Positions 42,573 to 51,565 of a DNA stretch of 64,000 nucleotides are shown here, piece by piece; position 1 is the first letter of the stretch; the number at the start of each line of letters is the position of its first letter. A program made the translations under genes and the position numbers. The stretch is from Chryseomicrobium excrementi (GTDB lineage Bacteria > Bacillota > Bacilli > Bacillales_A > Planococcaceae). The stretch lies in assembly GCF_002798305.1 (NCBI RefSeq), contig NZ_PCGR01000004.1:186001-250000 (forward strand), written 5' to 3'. The notes beneath the pieces were generated by a model, which saw nothing but the letters and a program-made list of their open reading frames with translations, was not told the DNA's origin and made no database searches.

Positions 42573-43805
42573 CTATACCACATCCTTTTTCATAAAGCGT
42601 CGGTAAGAAAGTATTGAAAGGATTGTGGCGACTGCAAATCCAATCAGGAGACTCCATACTTCAAAATACTGAACCCTAGTGAGCGTAATCCCTCCTGAAA
42701 AGTACATATGAGGGTTAAGTAAAAGTGTTGTCACATTGAGTAAAGTGACAAATTGTAGGGCTGGATAGGCATTGAATACTGAAGGAAGTAGAAACAATCC
42801 AATCAATACTGCCATCGAGAGAATCCAAGTGAAGTACGTATTTTTGATCCACAAGCTCAAAAAGAACCCCAGTACTGCGATGAGGATCACAACTCCCCAT
42901 TCCACCGCTATAGCCAGCAAGAAAAATTGCCAGACTTCAAGCTCCCACCACGTGATATAAGGAAGTTTGTACTCCCAATTGAGCCCGCTACTGACCACTG
43001 TCTGCCACACTTCAGAAAAATCATAAATTGTAAAGTAAAGGATGAAACTAGGAATCAAAAGCATAAAGAAGGTGAGTGTAGCAAGCAAAAGACTCGCTGC
43101 AAATTTGTTTCGCATTAAAAAGCGGCCTTTTTGAGTCGTGTAAAGCAAGAGCTGCGTCCGCTGCTCCACTTCATAGTTCGTAACAAGAGCAGTCATTAAA
43201 ACGATAAGAATCACACTCTGCAGCGCTGCGTTCTTCAACAGGGATCGGTACATCTCGCTATGCATCTTGTACTCTCCTAAGAAGAACCACTCTTTGTATT
43301 CTTCAGTCGCTACGATTTCTTCGTACCGTTCTTCCCAGTTTGTAAACTCTTGGCTCATGAATTTCTCAAATCTACTGCTTTCTTTTACCGAAACAAGGAA
43401 CTCACTTCGAAGCTCGTCCATGTGAATTCCCTTGTACCGTTCCTCAACATCGCGTCCCTTTATGTAATACGTATAAAAGAGCTCCAGCCGGTCCACTTGT
43501 TCCTTCTCAGTTTGAGAAAACGCTTCATAGCGCTCGTACGTCAGCTCATTCAGAAAGGACTCTGCACCATCCTGTCCACCAAGTTGTTCGGCATCTTCAT
43601 TCAAGTCGTTTAGCAATTTAGATAGACTCTCGTCAGTAATTGTTCGACCATAGGTAGCTATCAAGTCATTGACTGCGTTGATTTCCTCTTTTGCATGCGA
43701 TTGAGAGAGAATTTGAAAACCATTGAATCCAAGAAACGCGACAAATAAAATCAACACAATCGGTGAGGTCAACGCCTTCTTCATTTCATACCAAGTGATT
43801 CTCAT
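42573..43805 (-). CDS. ABC transporter permease
   Basis: 410 residues from the ATG behind AAGGGGTAACGCC (a longer frame runs into the ATPase). One helix (about 12-30), a long external loop (about 35-190, acidic, VDRLELFYTYYIKGRDVEERY), then six helices. Same architecture as its neighbour 41433, probably a paralogous pair forming one exporter. Transcribed with the ATPase and sigma gene. Confidence 0.8.
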   Translation of the reverse strand: MRITWYEMKKALTSPIVLILFVAFLGFNGFQILSQSHAKEEINAVNDLIATYGRTITDESLSKLLNDLNEDAEQLGGQDGAESFLNELTYERYEAFSQTEKEQVDRLELFYTYYIKGRDVEERYKGIHMDELRSEFLVSVKESSRFEKFMSQEFTNWEERYEEIVATEEYKEWFFLGEYKMHSEMYRSLLKNAALQSVILIVLMTALVTNYEVEQRTQLLLYTTQKGRFLMRNKFAASLLLATLTFFMLLIPSFILYFTIYDFSEVWQTVVSSGLNWEYKLPYITWWELEVWQFFLLAIAVEWGVVILIAVLGFFLSLWIKNTYFTWILSMAVLIGLFLLPSVFNAYPALQFVTLLNVTTLLLNPHMYFSGGITLTRVQYFEVWSLLIGFAVATILSILSYRRFMKKDVV

Positions 43806-43809
43806 GGCG

Positions 43810-44682
43810 TTACCCCTTCGTACTTTCATTAGCGTAACTGACCAAAAAGACATCTTCTAATTCTGGCGTAACAGCAGTCCACTCTGCTTTCGGTTCTTCC
43901 TCCGAATAAAAACGGACCATCATGTTGCCCTGTTCTTGTTTCTCCTCTAGCGTCAGGTAATTTTTCCGAAATACCGAAAAGTCTTCAAAAGGCATCGTGA
44001 CTTCATATATCATGCCGTCAAGACTCTTGCAGATGGTAGGGATGCTCCCTTTATATAAGAGAGTTTGATTCCGGATCATGACAATCTCATTGGCAATAGA
44101 TTCAATATCCGAAACGATGTGAGTAGAAATCAATACAATCCGGTCCCGTGCCAAATCCGAGAGCAAATGTCGGAAGCGAGCCCTCTCCTTAGGATCAAGA
44201 CCAGCTGTCGGTTCATCTAAGATGAGGACCTTCGGATGCGCCAGAATGGCTTGCGCAATCCCTATTCGCTGAATCATCCCTCCTGAGAATTTTCGCATCT
44301 TCTTGTCTTTCACTTCTTGAAGCGCCACAAGGTCTAGTACCTCATCAATCCTTTTTTCTACTACTGATTTTTCAATCCCTTTGAGTGCCGCAATATAGCG
44401 CAAATACTTGCGAGGTGAATAATGCTTGTAGTACCCGAAGTGCTGAGGCAGATAGCCGATTTTCTCACGGTACGCCTCTCCCATTGAAAGAATTGGTTTC
44501 CCATCATAGAGGATCTCTCCACTAGTCGGTTTGACGAGTGTCACGAGCATCTGAATCAAGGTCGTCTTTCCCGCACCATTTGGAGCGAGAAGCCCGTAGA
44601 CTCCATTTTCGAACTGAAGGTTCAGCTCTTTTAAGGCAGTGAATTTTCCGTAGTCCTTACCGATATTTTGTAACGTCAACAT
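43810..44682 (-). CDS. ABC transporter ATP-binding protein
   Basis: 290 residues. Walker A GLLAPNGAGKTT (about 31-42), signature FSGGMIQRIGIAQA, Walker B VLILDEPTAGLDP, H-loop STHIVSD. It is typical of exporter ATPases with a C-terminal extension. Overlaps the 252-residue gene by seven bases. Confidence 0.92.
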   Translation of the reverse strand: MLTLQNIGKDYGKFTALKELNLQFENGVYGLLAPNGAGKTTLIQMLVTLVKPTSGEILYDGKPILSMGEAYREKIGYLPQHFGYYKHYSPRKYLRYIAALKGIEKSVVEKRIDEVLDLVALQEVKDKKMRKFSGGMIQRIGIAQAILAHPKVLILDEPTAGLDPKERARFRHLLSDLARDRIVLISTHIVSDIESIANEIVMIRNQTLLYKGSIPTICKSLDGMIYEVTMPFEDFSVFRKNYLTLEEKQEQGNMMVRFYSEEEPKAEWTAVTPELEDVFLVSYANESTKG

Positions 44683-45434
44683 AATCCCAGTCCCTCCTGC
44701 TTTCTAGAAAACGTGCGAGTAAATGTGTAACAGCTGACCGAAAATGCGAGTAGGAGAATCAGTGCGTAGATCACTAAAGGCAGTTCAAAAATGACCTGGT
44801 TATAGCTTTCCGGTAGAGCTAACATCCAACTAAAATTGATCACAACCCAAGCAATCGAAACGCCCCATGAGTTCTTCCACACCTCTCCTTTTGATAGCGC
44901 AGCTAATAGGAGCGACGTGAATGTGAACAGGCCTGCAAGTGAAATCAGCCACATGCGAAGAAATGACAATTCAAAGTTTATTGCCAAACTAGCAGATACC
45001 GTAATCGAAACGACAAGCGCAATGCCGCTAAAACTAATCATTCGCAAGGCAATGATTTGAAAGATAGTTGTCTTCAACGTCATCTCCAGCTCCATCACTT
45101 GTTTCTCCCGCTTTTCATAAAGCGAATAGAGCGCGAGCACCAGTATGGGGAAGGGGGATGTAAAGAACGCAAAATTATAGATCGTGTGAGAAAGCTCCTT
45201 GCTGTGCGACACCAAATTGTAAATCATAAAACCCATTGCTGCTACGATGAGGAGCGTCATGATCCATTCACTACGATTCGGCATCAAATACAACCAGCCC
45301 ATTCGGTCCTTCACCTCTTGAACTTGCTCAAAAAAGGAGCGCTTTTCTTGATAAGCCGCTTTCACAATAAGGCTAGCCTGTCGCTCAATCTCGTCGTCAG
45401 ATGGATACGGAATATTCCAAGGATCAGTAGTCAT
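44676..45434 (-). CDS. membrane protein, probable sigma regulator
   Basis: 252 residues. A soluble N-terminus of about 60 residues (SDDEIERQASLIVKAAYQEKRSF), then six hydrophobic helices ending in the basic FSRKQEGLGLC. Located between the sigma gene (overlap 11 bases) and the ATPase gene, it fills the place of an anti-sigma factor, as in the B. subtilis sigY operon. No zinc-finger anti-sigma motif is seen, so the role is inference. Confidence 0.6.
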   Translation of the reverse strand: MTTDPWNIPYPSDDEIERQASLIVKAAYQEKRSFFEQVQEVKDRMGWLYLMPNRSEWIMTLLIVAAMGFMIYNLVSHSKELSHTIYNFAFFTSPFPILVLALYSLYEKREKQVMELEMTLKTTIFQIIALRMISFSGIALVVSITVSASLAINFELSFLRMWLISLAGLFTFTSLLLAALSKGEVWKNSWGVSIAWVVINFSWMLALPESYNQVIFELPLVIYALILLLAFSVSCYTFTRTFSRKQEGLGLC

Positions 45435-45990
45435 GTCGTCTCTCCTCCATTTCTTTTCGCAGCAAGCGAATGGCTTTGTAATACTTTGTTTTGACTGTTG
45501 ATTCTGCCACGCACATTTCTAGTGCAATCTCTCGGAAAGATTTGTCCAAGAATAATTTGTACCGGACGATGGCTTGCGAATCTTCATCGCACAGGGCAAG
45601 TGTCGCCTGCAATTCTTGCATCTCTTCTTTTTCGGACACGTCTTTCAAGATGTCATCAGCACCCTCAAATTCTTCGTCTTCTATGTACTCCGTAGCACGC
45701 GCTGTTTTGTAGCGTTTCGAACGGAAATAGTCGATGCAGTGATTGGTCGCGATTCGGTAGAGCCAGGTACGGAAACCGGCTTTCTTTGCGTCAAACTGTC
45801 CAATCGATTGAAGCATGCGAATAAACACTTCCTGCGTCAGGTCGAGCGCTTCTTGCTCATCCAGCACTTGTTTGTAAACGAATGCAAAGATTTCTCTATA
45901 ATACAGCTGCACAAGTTGATTGGCGCTGTCTTCATTACCCGACTTTTGAATACGCCGGATCCATCGTTTTTCTTGATTCACTTGCTTCAC
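45424..45990 (-). CDS. ECF RNA polymerase sigma factor
   Basis: 188 residues from a GTG start. Sigma-2 (about 30-100; ALDLTQEVFIRMLQSIGQFD, FRTWLYRIATNHCIDYFR) and sigma-4 (about 130-180; FREIALEMCVAESTVKTKYYKAIRLLR). It heads an operon with a membrane protein and an ABC exporter, resembling the B. subtilis sigY locus in layout. A TAAAAC/CGAATA promoter with 17-base spacing lies upstream. Confidence 0.9.
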   Translation of the reverse strand: MKQVNQEKRWIRRIQKSGNEDSANQLVQLYYREIFAFVYKQVLDEQEALDLTQEVFIRMLQSIGQFDAKKAGFRTWLYRIATNHCIDYFRSKRYKTARATEYIEDEEFEGADDILKDVSEKEEMQELQATLALCDEDSQAIVRYKLFLDKSFREIALEMCVAESTVKTKYYKAIRLLRKEMEERRHDY

Positions 45991-46014
45991 ATCACTTTCG
46001 AGGCCTCAGTTGTA

Positions 46015-46043
46015 TATTCGTAATGGTTTGTTAAATAGTTTTA
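46015..46043 (-). promoter_or_regulatory. candidate ECF promoter
   Basis: TAAAAC, 17 bases, CGAATA on the minus strand, about 25 bases before the sigma gene start. Likely autoregulatory. Confidence 0.45.
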
Positions 46044-46060
46044 CTTTTTTCAAAAAATAA

Positions 46061-46085
46061 AAAGAGCTCCGAGTTGAGCTCTTTT
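46061..46085 (-). terminator. terminator after SRPBCC gene
   Basis: AAAAGAGCTC pairs with GAGCTCTTTT across ACTCG on the minus strand, then TTTTATTTTTT. Confidence 0.75.
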
Positions 46086-46097
46086 CACTGTTCTTCG

Positions 46098-46577
46098 TTA
46101 GTCTTTATTCTCTACATACTTCTCCAAGTTTTCAAGAGTAGAATTCATCCCAATCAAGTGATCTTCTTGTCGAATTCCTGGTGGAACATGTTCAGAACGA
46201 ACGCTCACAAGGGTCCCATCACCTTGAGACTCAAACGTCCAAGTTTGTCTCATCTCACCTGCATACTGAGGATCATCAGATTGAAAGACCACTGTCTGAA
46301 CGAATCGTTCAGGAGGAACAATTTCTATAAACCGTCCTGTAGAGATGTCAGTATGCTCTCCTGATTTACCATAATCCGCATCAGTCACAGTGTAAGTCAA
46401 TCGAATTCGGAACGTTCCACCTTCATGGGGATGAAACTCCTCTATCACACCCGTCATTCCTTCAGGTGGCAGCCACTTGATAAACTGTTCTGGGTCCATA
46501 CAGGCTCCAAACAGTCTTTCAGGTGACGCTTGAATATGGCGCGCAGCTTTATCAATTCTTGGGATGAATTCTTCCAT
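46098..46577 (-). CDS. SRPBCC/AHSA1-like protein
   Basis: 159 residues. START-like fold: ARHIQASPERLFGACMDPEQFIKWLPPEGM at the start, GRFIEIVPPERFV and TWTFESQGDGTLVSV in the middle. These mark the AHSA1 (activator of Hsp90 ATPase homologue) subfamily of SRPBCC proteins, which bind hydrophobic ligands or act as small enzymes. Cytoplasmic, substrate unknown. Next gene upstream, four bases away, is a lipoprotein. Confidence 0.85.
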   Translation of the reverse strand: MEEFIPRIDKAARHIQASPERLFGACMDPEQFIKWLPPEGMTGVIEEFHPHEGGTFRIRLTYTVTDADYGKSGEHTDISTGRFIEIVPPERFVQTVVFQSDDPQYAGEMRQTWTFESQGDGTLVSVRSEHVPPGIRQEDHLIGMNSTLENLEKYVENKD

Positions 46578-46580
46578 CTC

Positions 46581-47027
46581 TCATTCCTCCGTATCTGTGA
46601 ACAGCTCAATCACGTAGCGCTCTTCCTCTTTCCCATCGCATCCTGTCAACGTGTACGTATCAAACTCACCTTCTCTTTCCTTCACTATCTCTTGGCAAGT
46701 AGACGTAATGATTTCCTTGCTACCATAGGCATCTTCCGTTGTGTCTAATGTATATTCGATTCCTTCGTCGGTTCGTTTCAGCGTTCTATAAATCGGATCG
46801 CCTTCAATAGTGTTTCTGATAATCATCAATTCTTTCGTTTCTCCACCTGTCAGGAAGTCCTCGAACTTATCCCGATTTGTGACTTTTTTATAATCTACTA
46901 CTACACGAACTGGTTGTTCGCCTGTTTGCTTGTCGACTTTAAGCAGTGTGGGATTAGCAGATTCCTGTTCCCCGCACCCTGTTAAGAACACCAACATACC
47001 TGCTACTGCCAAATAGTTTCGTCTCAT
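46581..47027 (-). CDS. DUF4362 lipoprotein
   Basis: 148 residues; start chosen at the ATG with GTGAGGAG at good spacing. Lipobox FLTG-C (Cys about 18). The mature protein has RNTIEGDPIYRTL, YTLDTTEDAYGS and TYTLTGCDG, the pattern of the DUF4362 lipoprotein family in Bacilli. Function unknown; two cysteines may form a disulfide. Confidence 0.78.
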   Translation of the reverse strand: MRRNYLAVAGMLVFLTGCGEQESANPTLLKVDKQTGEQPVRVVVDYKKVTNRDKFEDFLTGGETKELMIIRNTIEGDPIYRTLKRTDEGIEYTLDTTEDAYGSKEIITSTCQEIVKEREGEFDTYTLTGCDGKEEERYVIELFTDTEE

Positions 47028-47093
47028 CCTCATTCTCCTCACTGTAACTTTTTCCCATCCAACCCGTCTATGTGATGTAAAAGGGGGTTCTTT

Positions 47094-47579
47094 ATGAAAT
47101 ACATACTTTTCGTGCTCATCTGTATTAATCTTGTTGGATGCGCCAGTTCGGACTCTAAAGAGCCGATTCCTCCCATGCCCGAGGACTTTAATTTTAAGCT
47201 GAAATACGGGGTTAATAGCATACAGGAAATTGACACTTTTAACGATAGAGTCCTCAAAGACCTGGTAGAGTATGGGACGGTTGAAGCTTCCATTTCGTTA
47301 CAAAAAGAGGAGATGGAATCTATCTATAAACAAATGATGGCTTTAGACATCATGGAAATTGAACTTCAGGACGATAGTTCTGGTAATGGCGAATTGGATG
47401 CGATTTCTAAATGGCATATCGAAATGAACGGAACAACAAATTCTTTTTACTACAATACTTTATCCGAGACCAGCCAGCTTGAAATCGAATTATTTGAGCT
47501 AGAAAAAACCATTCACAAGATGATTGAAGAAAAGCCAGAATATAAAGAGTTACCTGAGGCATCAGGCGGATACGAGTGA
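47094..47579 (+). CDS. lipoprotein, first of a tandem pair
   Basis: 161 residues, lipobox NLVG-C (Cys 16). The mature part begins IPPMPEDFNFKLKYG and ends PEYKELPEASGGYE. The next gene encodes a protein of the same length with the same blocks (IPPMPEDFNFKLNYG and PEYKELPPIKGGYE), a recent duplication. Family not recognised; surface-exposed lipoprotein. Confidence 0.75.
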   Translation: MKYILFVLICINLVGCASSDSKEPIPPMPEDFNFKLKYGVNSIQEIDTFNDRVLKDLVEYGTVEASISLQKEEMESIYKQMMALDIMEIELQDDSSGNGELDAISKWHIEMNGTTNSFYYNTLSETSQLEIELFELEKTIHKMIEEKPEYKELPEASGGYE

Positions 47580-47622
47580 TCAGGTTTTCAATCTCCGTCC
47601 ACTGATTAAAAGGAGGATTTGT

Positions 47623-48108
47623 ATGAGATATCTACTATTGTTGCTCATGTGTGCAAGTCTGGTTGGTTGTGATACCCCAGCCTCTGAAGAGTCTATTCCT
47701 CCCATGCCAGAGGATTTTAACTTCAAGCTGAATTACGGGTTTCAAGGTCTTCAAGAAATTGATACGTTTTCAGATACCGTTAAGAAAGATCTGGTGTTAG
47801 ATGGAACCATTGAAACTTCCATTTCTCTTGAACAGGACGAAATGGAGACCATCTACCAACACATGATGGCCATGGAGATAATGGAAGTCGAACTAGAAGT
47901 TGATGGCTCTTGCAGATCCGAACCCGAACCAGTCTCTAGATGGAAAATCGTGATGAATGGAGAGACAAAATCGTTTCACTACACAACCCTCTGCCCTTCC
48001 AATCAACTCGAAAAAAAGTTCTTGCAGCTTGAGAAGACCATTCGCGAGATTGTCGAAGAAAAGCCTGAATACAAAGAGTTGCCGCCCATTAAGGGCGGCT
48101 ACGAGTAA
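47623..48108 (+). CDS. lipoprotein, second of a tandem pair
   Basis: 161 residues from the ATG behind AAAGGAGG; frames reading further upstream are not supported. Lipobox SLVG-C (Cys 16). Clearly homologous to 47094-47579, but it has an extra pair of cysteines (SCRSE and TTLCPS) that could form a disulfide. Both genes probably share one transcript. Confidence 0.75.
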   Translation: MRYLLLLLMCASLVGCDTPASEESIPPMPEDFNFKLNYGFQGLQEIDTFSDTVKKDLVLDGTIETSISLEQDEMETIYQHMMAMEIMEVELEVDGSCRSEPEPVSRWKIVMNGETKSFHYTTLCPSNQLEKKFLQLEKTIREIVEEKPEYKELPPIKGGYE

Positions 48109-48112
48109 TAAT

Positions 48113-48604
48113 TTAGTTCCACGTCTCATCTAAGTGATCCGCATAAAATGCCAGTGCCTTGCCGTAACTTTGAATTTCTTGATCATTAGTGGTATCTAGC
48201 AAGGTCTTCAAAAGAAGCTCTACCGCATCATGTGCTTCGCCCAAATTGTAGAGCGTTAGTGCATAAAACGTTTTTAGAGCTTGTTGGTTCGGAAATCTCT
48301 TCATGCCCTCTTCAAATACTCGTTTTGAGTTTTGATAATCTCCGAGCGCTCGGTATGTACTGCCAAGTCCAAGATAGGCACTTTTCAAGTCATCTAGCTC
48401 TAGGTTTCCTTTGAGTGCTGCTTCATAATGAGGAACCGCCTTGGCTTCTTCACCAAGGACGTCGTAGCTCCATGCGCACTGGTACTGGATTTAAGCGTCT
48501 TGTGGGAACTGTTCCGCAAGATTTTTCATAAGTGAGTTAGACTCTTCTAGCTTTTTTTCACTTCGAAGCTGAAGGGCTTGTTTTAGTAGTTCTTCTTTCT
48601 TCAT
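48113..48604 (-). pseudogene. TPR protein gene broken by a TAA
   Basis: ATG at 48604 starts 37 codons ending EQFPQDA, TAA at 48491-48493, then the same frame continues IQYQCAWSYDVLGEEAKAVPHYEAAL and three TPR-like repeats (GSTYRALGDYQNSKRVFEEGMKRFP) to the stop at 48113. The parts join into an ordinary 163-residue tetratricopeptide protein. A 91-residue product from an internal ATG at 48388 is possible but would lack the first repeat. Confidence 0.7.
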
Positions 48605-49067
48605 GGTCAGTTAGTCCTTTCAACTTCAGTTTTAGTAAAATTTTATCTCGGCACTGGATACCATTTTCAAAAATCGGTTCCGGGTAATGAACCGTGAAGT
48701 AATCGGCTTCAATTCCGACCATTCGAAATCCACATTTTTGATAGAGGGCTAGCTGACCAATGCTTGAGTTTCCAGTGGCGATGTGAACAGTCTGATACCC
48801 ATACCCCTTCGCTGTTTCGATTGCATGGAGAATCAATTGCTTTCCTATGCCCTTTCCTTGCCAAGCCTCAGCAACAGCCACGTTCATAAGCTCGCAACTC
48901 TGTGCATTCAATTCCTTCAAGATATAAACTCCTATGAATTCACTTTCAAATTCAGCTAGGTAACAGTCACCATCTGAAAGATACTTTTTAATTTGGAATT
49001 CAGACGGATCAGCTAAGAGGAGTAGCTCCATGGGAATTCTATCGTGTGATGCTAGCTTTCGAATCAT
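48558..49067 (-). CDS. GNAT family N-acetyltransferase
   Basis: 169 residues from the ATG behind GGAGGTGAGAGA. Motif A is MNVAVAEAWQGKGIGKQLILHAIE, and the end of the fold is LALYQKCGFRMVGIE. The last 20 or so residues (HEERRTTKTSPSASK) run over the start of the TPR gene (47-base overlap) and look non-native, so the original stop may have been lost. Confidence 0.82.
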   Translation of the reverse strand: MIRKLASHDRIPMELLLLADPSEFQIKKYLSDGDCYLAEFESEFIGVYILKELNAQSCELMNVAVAEAWQGKGIGKQLILHAIETAKGYGYQTVHIATGNSSIGQLALYQKCGFRMVGIEADYFTVHYPEPIFENGIQCRDKILLKLKLKGLTDHEERRTTKTSPSASK

Positions 49068-49084
49068 TCTCTCACCTCCACATT

Positions 49085-49636
49085 TCATGCTGCGTTATTA
49101 TTTCTTGCCTTACGTGGCCAAATAAAATAAGAAATTGTGATGAGCAGATCCACGCCAAGGACGAGTGTCCATATTCGTAGCACATTCCATAACGCTTCTG
49201 TTCGCGAGGTGTCATCAATGAACAAGATAGTTCCAAACAACAATCCTCCCCCTATTAGATAGGCCAGCGCATGACGTCCCCAACCCTTCAAATAATTTTT
49301 CGAATGATTGAAACCTGTGTACTTTGCTGGACGGTCCCCCTCTTTTAAGACGTAAAACTGAAAGGCTTTGTCTGCCCATTCAATCATACTCTTCCCAAAC
49401 GCAAGTGAGATCCCGATATAGACAGCAGCGAGCGCATGCGGAATCGTAGCCGTCGCTCCTCGGTACAAATCGGTCGCAGTCACGATCAATAAAATCAAAT
49501 CTACTACAGGCGTCATTGCTAGTAGTATTAAGCCAAGTCGTTTTTTCTTCAACATATATCGCGTGACCAGCCCGAGTCCAATCAGGACCCAGAAGCCGAT
49601 TTCACACAAAATGATGGCCCAAGCAATCCAGTTCAT
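49085..49636 (-). CDS. membrane protein, unknown
   Basis: 183 residues after GGGAGGAAACAAA. Four to five hydrophobic helices (about 4-26, 35-54, 70-88, 122-142, 150-172) with a polar middle section (ADKAFQFYVLKEGDRPAKYTG). No family I can name with confidence. It lies 17 bases upstream of the GNAT gene. Confidence 0.65.
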   Translation of the reverse strand: MNWIAWAIILCEIGFWVLIGLGLVTRYMLKKKRLGLILLAMTPVVDLILLIVTATDLYRGATATIPHALAAVYIGISLAFGKSMIEWADKAFQFYVLKEGDRPAKYTGFNHSKNYLKGWGRHALAYLIGGGLLFGTILFIDDTSRTEALWNVLRIWTLVLGVDLLITISYFIWPRKARNNNAA

Positions 49637-49798
49637 TTTGTTTCCTCCCGAAAATCAAATTTCCAATTCCTTTCATTATACAGAAAAATCACTTCATAAG
49701 TTTCACAAGAACTGGAGTTTTGTGAATGGCTACTTTCCATGGATACATAGACTCTCTGTAGGGTATACATTGATTAACTACATAAAAGGAGGGATTGG

Positions 49799-50449
49799 AT
49801 GGATCCTTTACTATTCGGATTATTCACTCTTGCCTATATTGGCATTTTCATATGGGGGGTAAGAAAACTAGGAAAGACCGCTTCCACCGTTATACTCTTG
49901 ACAGTGCTTGGACTGATTTATGATAATTTGATTTTGGCAGTCAGTCACTTGATTGGAGAAGGTGCACTCCTTGAAACACTGAACTATGCTCGTTTCTGGA
50001 TTCATGCTCTTTTGACACCGACATTGATCTTATTTTCGCTTTTCATCTTACGAGATGCGTCGATTGAATTCGCTTCAAAAATATGGGTCACAGTCATATT
50101 TGTGGTAGGCTGGATTGCTGCTACTGTAGTGGAATATTTCGTGGAATTAAGAGGCCTTGAGCTATCTGTTCAAGAATCGTATGGCGTATTAAGCTATGCT
50201 GCTTCTGAAGCGTCTTCAGGGCCGCCTCCTATGATCTTGATTGTTCTTGTATTCTTACTGATTGCCTCGATTGTTCTTGTTTGGAAGAGAAAGTGGTGGT
50301 GGATGCTCATCGGAACCGTCGTCATGACTATTGGAAGCGCAGTTCCTTTCAATATCGGGAGTGATGCAGCAACGAATGCGTTTGAGTTGTTTTTGATCAT
50401 CACGTTGATGTGGACAGCGATTCGGTTTTCAAAACAAAAGTCTGCTTAG
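49799..50449 (+). CDS. multi-helix membrane protein, unknown
   Basis: 216 residues, AAAGGAGGGATTGG before the ATG. Seven hydrophobic helices, with conserved-looking polar spots DNLILAVSHLIGEG and ARFWIHALLTPT. The pattern of His and Asp in the helices could mark a small-molecule or lipid enzyme, but I do not recognise a family. Confidence 0.65.
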   Translation: MDPLLFGLFTLAYIGIFIWGVRKLGKTASTVILLTVLGLIYDNLILAVSHLIGEGALLETLNYARFWIHALLTPTLILFSLFILRDASIEFASKIWVTVIFVVGWIAATVVEYFVELRGLELSVQESYGVLSYAASEASSGPPPMILIVLVFLLIASIVLVWKRKWWWMLIGTVVMTIGSAVPFNIGSDAATNAFELFLIITLMWTAIRFSKQKSA

Positions 50450-50459
50450 TATCCAGATT

Positions 50460-50496
50460 AAAGCCAGGAGACTTTGTCGTCTTCTGGCTTTTTACA
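50460..50496. terminator. bidirectional terminator
   Basis: AAAGCCAGGAGAC pairs with GTCTTCTGGCTTTT around TTTGTC. Confidence 0.82.
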
Positions 50497-50505
50497 AATC
50501 AATGC

Positions 50506-51423
50506 TTATTTTCTTGTCACATATACTTCACCAAGAAATTCTTTTTTCTCGAATTGAGCACTATCCAACTCATTTATAGTAGATTCAGCCCTTTCTTTTG
50601 TTAGTGAATAAACCTCCTCTATCTCGCGTGCAAAAAGAAATTGATCTTTCACAAGTAAATTTTCTAAAGGCTTTGGATTTTGTGGTTCTGGTTTCTCTCC
50701 TAATACACGTTCTAGGGCTTCCTTGTAAATTTCAAATGTTCGAACACCACTTAATTTTATACCTTGCTCCTCTTCGTTCACAAACACCAGTGACGGGAAG
50801 CCTCTAGCACCAAGTCTTCTAGCCAAAGCAAAATCTTGTTCTAATCTATTCTGTGCTTCATCTGTTTCAGCAAGATACATCATCTCTTCTCCATTTATCC
50901 CCAAATCACTTACTACCTTTTGTAAAACGACAGCATCCGAAATGTTAGAATTTCCTACAAATAATGCTTCTCTTACATTACGCAAGAAAGCAACTGCCAG
51001 TTCAGATCCATGCATTTCTTGAATCTGTAAAAATACGCGTGATGCAGGATACGAGGATTGGACAGGATTGTCTACCATAAGACTTCCATCAATCGGCATG
51101 CGGGAATGAGCCCCTACCTCTCTCCAATGCGTTGCTACATCTGCGGGGTTATAAATCCCATTTGCCGGATCAATGGGACCATCGTGCCACTTTTCTAATA
51201 ATCCACCCATCACTTTGTGCAAATTCACATGATGTCCGTATGTTTCCATGAAACGACGGAATACAGGTTCAAGCGCCCAACAGTGAGAGCAAATCGGATC
51301 TGTCACATAATACAAATCTATTTTTTTTGTAGGTTTTTTTAAATCGATAAGCTCCATACCAAAATCCTCTACTTCTCCACAAATGCCCGTCTCCATGTCA
51401 CACATCATAGTTTTGTTTGTCAT
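50506..51423 (-). CDS. DsbA family thiol protein
   Basis: 305 residues from the ATG behind AGGAGAGGATT (a longer frame has no site). Thioredoxin-like DsbA fold with the active pair in DPICSHCWALEP (Cys 45 and Cys 48), and cis-Pro motif ARGFPSLVFVN near 195. An extra N-terminal CDMETGIC pair is unusual. Similar to SpxH/YjbH-like and FrnE-like proteins of Bacilli, cytoplasmic since no signal peptide is seen. Divergent from the TetR gene, whose operator lies between. Confidence 0.82.
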   Translation of the reverse strand: MTNKTMMCDMETGICGEVEDFGMELIDLKKPTKKIDLYYVTDPICSHCWALEPVFRRFMETYGHHVNLHKVMGGLLEKWHDGPIDPANGIYNPADVATHWREVGAHSRMPIDGSLMVDNPVQSSYPASRVFLQIQEMHGSELAVAFLRNVREALFVGNSNISDAVVLQKVVSDLGINGEEMMYLAETDEAQNRLEQDFALARRLGARGFPSLVFVNEEEQGIKLSGVRTFEIYKEALERVLGEKPEPQNPKPLENLLVKDQFLFAREIEEVYSLTKERAESTINELDSAQFEKKEFLGEVYVTRK

Positions 51424-51515
51424 TATTAATCCTCTCCTTAAAAGTTGATTCAATTGCTTTCTAAGTGAAGTGTACGCCATACTTAAGTAAACAAAAACCA
51501 GCAGTAGTATGATTC

Positions 51516-51531
51516 TGTTGGATATCCAACA
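51516..51531. promoter_or_regulatory. palindrome, likely TetR operator
   Basis: TGTTGGATATCCAACA, a perfect 16-bp palindrome in the gap between the divergent DsbA-like and TetR genes. Confidence 0.6.
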
Positions 51532-51565
51532 CTTTTGAAAAATTGTCGGGAAAGGAGAGTCCCCT

